Source: an uncultured Chthonomonas sp. (GTDB lineage Bacteria; Armatimonadota; Chthonomonadetes; Chthonomonadales; Chthonomonadaceae). From it: DNA of 64,000 bases. Positions 61,629 to 64,000 of this stretch are shown here, one piece after another. Both the position numbers and the translations under genes were made by a program. Under the pieces are notes generated by a model, which worked only from the letters and a program-made list of their open reading frames with translations, was not told the origin of the DNA and ran no database searches. Location: NCBI GenBank assembly GCA_903859705.1, contig CAIONQ010000144.1, positions 1 through 64,000 on the forward strand. The letters run 5' to 3'. Positions within the stretch are counted from its first letter, which is position 1. Each line of letters starts with the position of its first letter.

Positions 61629-62129
61629 ATGGGTGAAGTAATTAGAGATTATGCCGAGCTAACGAACCGGCTGAACTGGCATCGCAGCCATGGTGAGCGC
61701 ATCGTCTCCACAAACGGAGTTTTTGATGTGCTACATGTTGGCCATGTGCGGTACCTGCAGCAGGCACGTAAGCTTGGCGACCGCCTAGTTGTAGCTATTA
61801 ACTCAGACGCCAGCACTTCACGCTTGAAGGGCCCTAACCGGCCGTTTGTTTGCGAGGATGAGCGTGCCGAACTCCTTGCTGCGCTTGCCTGTGTAGACTA
61901 CGTAACCATATTTGAAGAGTCCACTCCGGAAGCCATCCTTGAGCTGATTCGCCCTAGCATACATACCAAGGGTGGTGACTACGATGTTGAAGCAATGCCA
62001 GAGACACGCATCGTGAGAGCCCATGGTGGCCAGGTAGTTACCCTGCAATTTACCCAGGGGCGCTCTACCACAGAACTAACGACGAGGATACTGGAATCGT
62101 CTGGAACTCCCGTAAGTGACACCCGCTGA
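61629..62129 (+). CDS. D-glycero-beta-D-manno-heptose-1-phosphate adenylyltransferase-like (RfaE2/HldE C-terminal type)
   Basis: Predicted 166-residue nucleotidyltransferase. STNGVFDVLHVGHVRYLQQA carries the HxGH motif, LVVAINSDASTSRLKG and HTKGGDYDVEAMPETRIV complete the family pattern. It would make ADP-heptose for surface glycans; a GT9 transferase at 17328 could use it. No kinase or isomerase for heptose lies in the window. The ATG at 61629 has GGAGG eight bases upstream; the frame opens earlier at 61503 inside rfbB. Its TGA overlaps the next ATG. Confidence 0.88.
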   Translation: MGEVIRDYAELTNRLNWHRSHGERIVSTNGVFDVLHVGHVRYLQQARKLGDRLVVAINSDASTSRLKGPNRPFVCEDERAELLAALACVDYVTIFEESTPEAILELIRPSIHTKGGDYDVEAMPETRIVRAHGGQVVTLQFTQGRSTTELTTRILESSGTPVSDTR

Positions 62130-63052
62130 TGAAGCCGTTTTCAAAGCGTATCGCCGCACTAATTAAGGGGTTGCGCCCAAAGCAAGCCGCTAAGAACCTC
62201 TTTGTTTACGCGGCGCTGGTTTTTGCCAACCAGTTTACAAACCCCGCTGCCGTATTACGAGCCACCATAGGGTTTCTCCTGTTTTCACTTGCATCCGGGA
62301 GTGTGTACCTGCTAAACGACATTATGGATGTTGAGCAGGATAGGCTACACCCGCGCAAGAAACTCCGGCCCATTGCCAGCGGCGATCTGCCTGTTGCCCT
62401 GGCAAAGGTTGCCATGGTTGTACTTTCAGTAGGCAGTGTCGTAGCAGGCACCATCTTTAACCGCTTATTTGGTGCAACGCTTGCCGCCTACCTCATACTA
62501 AACATCGCCTATTGCATCCGGCTAAAGCACCAGGTGTTGTTGGATGTGTTTTCCATTGCGATGGGTTTTGTTCTGCGCACCATTGGCGGCGGATTTATCA
62601 TAGGTGCCAGTATCTCTCACTGGCTACTGCTCTGCACGCTTCAACTGGCACTGTTTCTGGGCTTTCTTAAACGCCGGCAGGAGCTTGTGGAGTTGGGAGA
62701 GAATGCAGAGAAGACACGCGCCATACTGGAGGAGTACAGCCTCCCATTTTTAGACCAGATGATAACGCTGGTTGCGGGTGTTTCTGTTGTGTGCTACTCC
62801 GTTTACTCGGTAGAATCAGAAACGGCGCACTTGCATCCACACCTGTGGTTTACTGTGCCATTTGTTATATTCGGCATCTGCCGATATCTGTATCTGGTAT
62901 ACCAGAAGGGAATGGGCGGAGCGCCCGAAGAGGTATTACGAACCGATAGAAGTATGCAGGTAACTGTAATTCTGTGGTTTGTTGTAAGCGCACTGCTTCT
63001 AAAGTTCGATATTGCCGGGCATCCGATTTTCGGATGGCTCTACAACAAATAG
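62129..63052 (+). CDS. UbiA-family decaprenyl-phosphate phosphoribosyltransferase-like protein
   Basis: Predicted 307-residue membrane protein with about nine helices. First Asp-rich motif: NDIMDVEQDRLHPRKKLRPI followed by ASGDL; second: YCIRLKHQVLLDV. KGLRPKQAAKNLFVYAALVF at the N-terminus is typical of the DPPR-synthase group, which in actinobacteria joins phosphoribose to decaprenyl phosphate for arabinose donors. Its presence among dTDP-sugar genes suggests a polyprenyl-linked pentose in the envelope. Substrate is inferred. ATGA-type overlap with the upstream gene. Confidence 0.88.
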   Translation: MKPFSKRIAALIKGLRPKQAAKNLFVYAALVFANQFTNPAAVLRATIGFLLFSLASGSVYLLNDIMDVEQDRLHPRKKLRPIASGDLPVALAKVAMVVLSVGSVVAGTIFNRLFGATLAAYLILNIAYCIRLKHQVLLDVFSIAMGFVLRTIGGGFIIGASISHWLLLCTLQLALFLGFLKRRQELVELGENAEKTRAILEEYSLPFLDQMITLVAGVSVVCYSVYSVESETAHLHPHLWFTVPFVIFGICRYLYLVYQKGMGGAPEEVLRTDRSMQVTVILWFVVSALLLKFDIAGHPIFGWLYNK

Positions 63053-63069
63053 TATTGGGAGGTGGCAAA

Positions 63070-63954
63070 ATGAGAGTGCTTGTTACAGGCGCTAACGGAA
63101 TGCTTGGTATCGACCTGTGTGCGGCCCTTGAAGCCGCCGGATGCCATGTAATTCGCACCGATGTGGGTGTGCGCGAGGGGGCCGTTGTGCCGCCGTGGGA
63201 GCCCATGAATATCACAGATATGCAATCCGTTGCCTCTGTGGTTCTGAAGCATCAGCCCGATGCCATTGTGCACTCAGCTGCCTATACAGATGTTGATGGC
63301 TGCACCAGAGATCCGGATCTCGCCTACAGAATTAACGCACTAGGAACCTGGAACGTGGCAGCCGTTTGCGGCGCACACAACATCATCATGGCCTACATCA
63401 GCACAGATTTTGTGTTCGATGGCACCAAGAATGCACCTTATACTGAATTTGATACGGTAAACCCGCTAAGCCCTTATGGCGCATCAAAACTGGCTGGTGA
63501 GAAGGTAACGGCCCAGTTGTGCCGCAAGCACTTCATCATCCGCACGTCATGGCTATTCGGTGTGCACGGCAAGAGCTTCCCCGGCACCATGATCAATCTG
63601 GCAAAAACTCGATCCGAGTTAAACATTGTGTGCGATCAAACCGGCAGCCCAACGCACACGGTAGATCTGGCAAATACGGTAACACATCTCATTACATCGC
63701 CGCTCTATGGAACGTACCACGTAACCAACTCCGGGCACTGCACATGGTTTGATCTTGCAAAACGCACTCTGGAGCTTGCAGGGGTTACCACAACCGAAGT
63801 AAAGCCAATTCCGGCTTCTACCTGGCCTTCTCCCACTGTGCGCCCAACCTACAGCGTACTGAGGCATTTTTCACTGGAGCTTCAGGGAAAAGATAACCTC
63901 GCACCCTGGGAAGTGGCTCTGGAGCACTACATTACGCTTAGAGGTACAGAATAG
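63070..63954 (+). CDS. rfbD: dTDP-4-dehydrorhamnose reductase
   Basis: Predicted 294 residues. RVLVTGANGMLGIDLCAAL, HSAAYTDVDGCTRDPDLAYR, NALGTWNVA, YISTDFVFDGTK and PYGASKLAGEK (Tyr-x-x-x-Lys) are the RmlD pattern. It completes dTDP-L-rhamnose using NAD(P)H. The ATG at 63070 has GGGAGGTGG upstream; an earlier frame start inside the previous gene is unlikely. With rfbA, rfbB and the rfbC-like gene it completes a rhamnose pathway. Confidence 0.95.
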   Translation: MRVLVTGANGMLGIDLCAALEAAGCHVIRTDVGVREGAVVPPWEPMNITDMQSVASVVLKHQPDAIVHSAAYTDVDGCTRDPDLAYRINALGTWNVAAVCGAHNIIMAYISTDFVFDGTKNAPYTEFDTVNPLSPYGASKLAGEKVTAQLCRKHFIIRTSWLFGVHGKSFPGTMINLAKTRSELNIVCDQTGSPTHTVDLANTVTHLITSPLYGTYHVTNSGHCTWFDLAKRTLELAGVTTTEVKPIPASTWPSPTVRPTYSVLRHFSLELQGKDNLAPWEVALEHYITLRGTE

Positions 63955-63973
63955 CGCCCTATACAAATGTCAG

Positions 63974-64000
63974 AGACTGAGAGATGCACTCTCTCAGTCT
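63974..64000 (+). terminator. Hairpin after rfbD at the window edge
   Basis: Perfect 11-bp stem AGACTGAGAGA / TCTCTCAGTCT with a 5-base loop. Any T-run would lie beyond the window. Confidence 0.75.

Overview
The window reads as a chromosomal segment of a diderm, medium-GC bacterium, most consistent with Armatimonadota. This is inferred from gene content, not from a marker gene. The reasons are: a Rex redox repressor (typical of Terrabacteria lineages) heading a heme/cytochrome-assembly operon; a PEP-CTERM surface protein; several large exported glycan-active proteins including DUF4091-type ones; an outer-membrane MtrB/PioB-type barrel and a heptosyltransferase-type GT9, which imply an outer membrane. 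No rRNA, tRNA or CRISPR was seen.

Layout. 1-1.9 kb is a decayed zone: the left end of an IS21-like element with a broken istA, short repeats, and a pseudogene with STN/secretin-like sequence interrupted by an amber codon. 1.9-22 kb is an exported carbohydrate block: two DUF4091/beta-propeller proteins facing each other, a TIM-barrel-like protein, a PEP-CTERM protein, two membrane TPR proteins beside a duplicated and decayed TPR 3' end, a GH20/GH67-like protein followed by a GT9, a GNAT and a thioesterase, and a GH42-like protein. 22.4-29.5 kb is the most striking part: a same-strand run encoding an exported Cys-rich protein, a single-heme cytochrome, a DmsE/MtrA-type ~10-heme cytochrome, an MtrB/PioB-type outer-membrane barrel and an 8-heme lipoprotein. 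Together these look like a complete porin-cytochrome conduit carrying electrons across the outer membrane.

29.7-41 kb holds a Gfo/Idh/MocA oxidoreductase, a di-iron Fe-S repair protein (Ric/YtfE/ScdA), an ArsR-methyltransferase regulator divergent from ahcY (SahR-like pair), a frameshifted acetyltransferase, a diheme reaction-centre-type cytochrome, and GH116-like and GH29 enzymes. 41-47 kb has a DUF6807-like protein, an OppD-type ATPase, a dipeptide epimerase/DUF1611 pair (DgcA/DgcN-like) and purH behind a strong ZTP (pfl) riboswitch candidate. 48.4-52 kb is the operon rex - siroheme synthase - hemA - ccsA/hemX, which would supply heme and cytochrome c maturation to the cytochromes upstream. 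52-55.7 kb has a sugar isomerase-like gene, a SurA/PPIase-like protein and rsmI carrying a perfect 19-bp inverted repeat inside its 5' coding part. 56-64 kb is an envelope-polysaccharide cluster: initiating sugar transferase, galE, rfbA, GNAT, rfbC-like, rfbB, rfaE2-like, a UbiA-type DPPR-synthase-like protein and rfbD.

The genes link through redox: three intergenic sites share a perfect TTCACAA half-site resembling Rex operators, one before the cytochrome conduit, one before rex and one between rex and the siroheme gene. This suggests, but does not prove, that NADH/NAD+ status couples heme supply to extracellular electron transfer.
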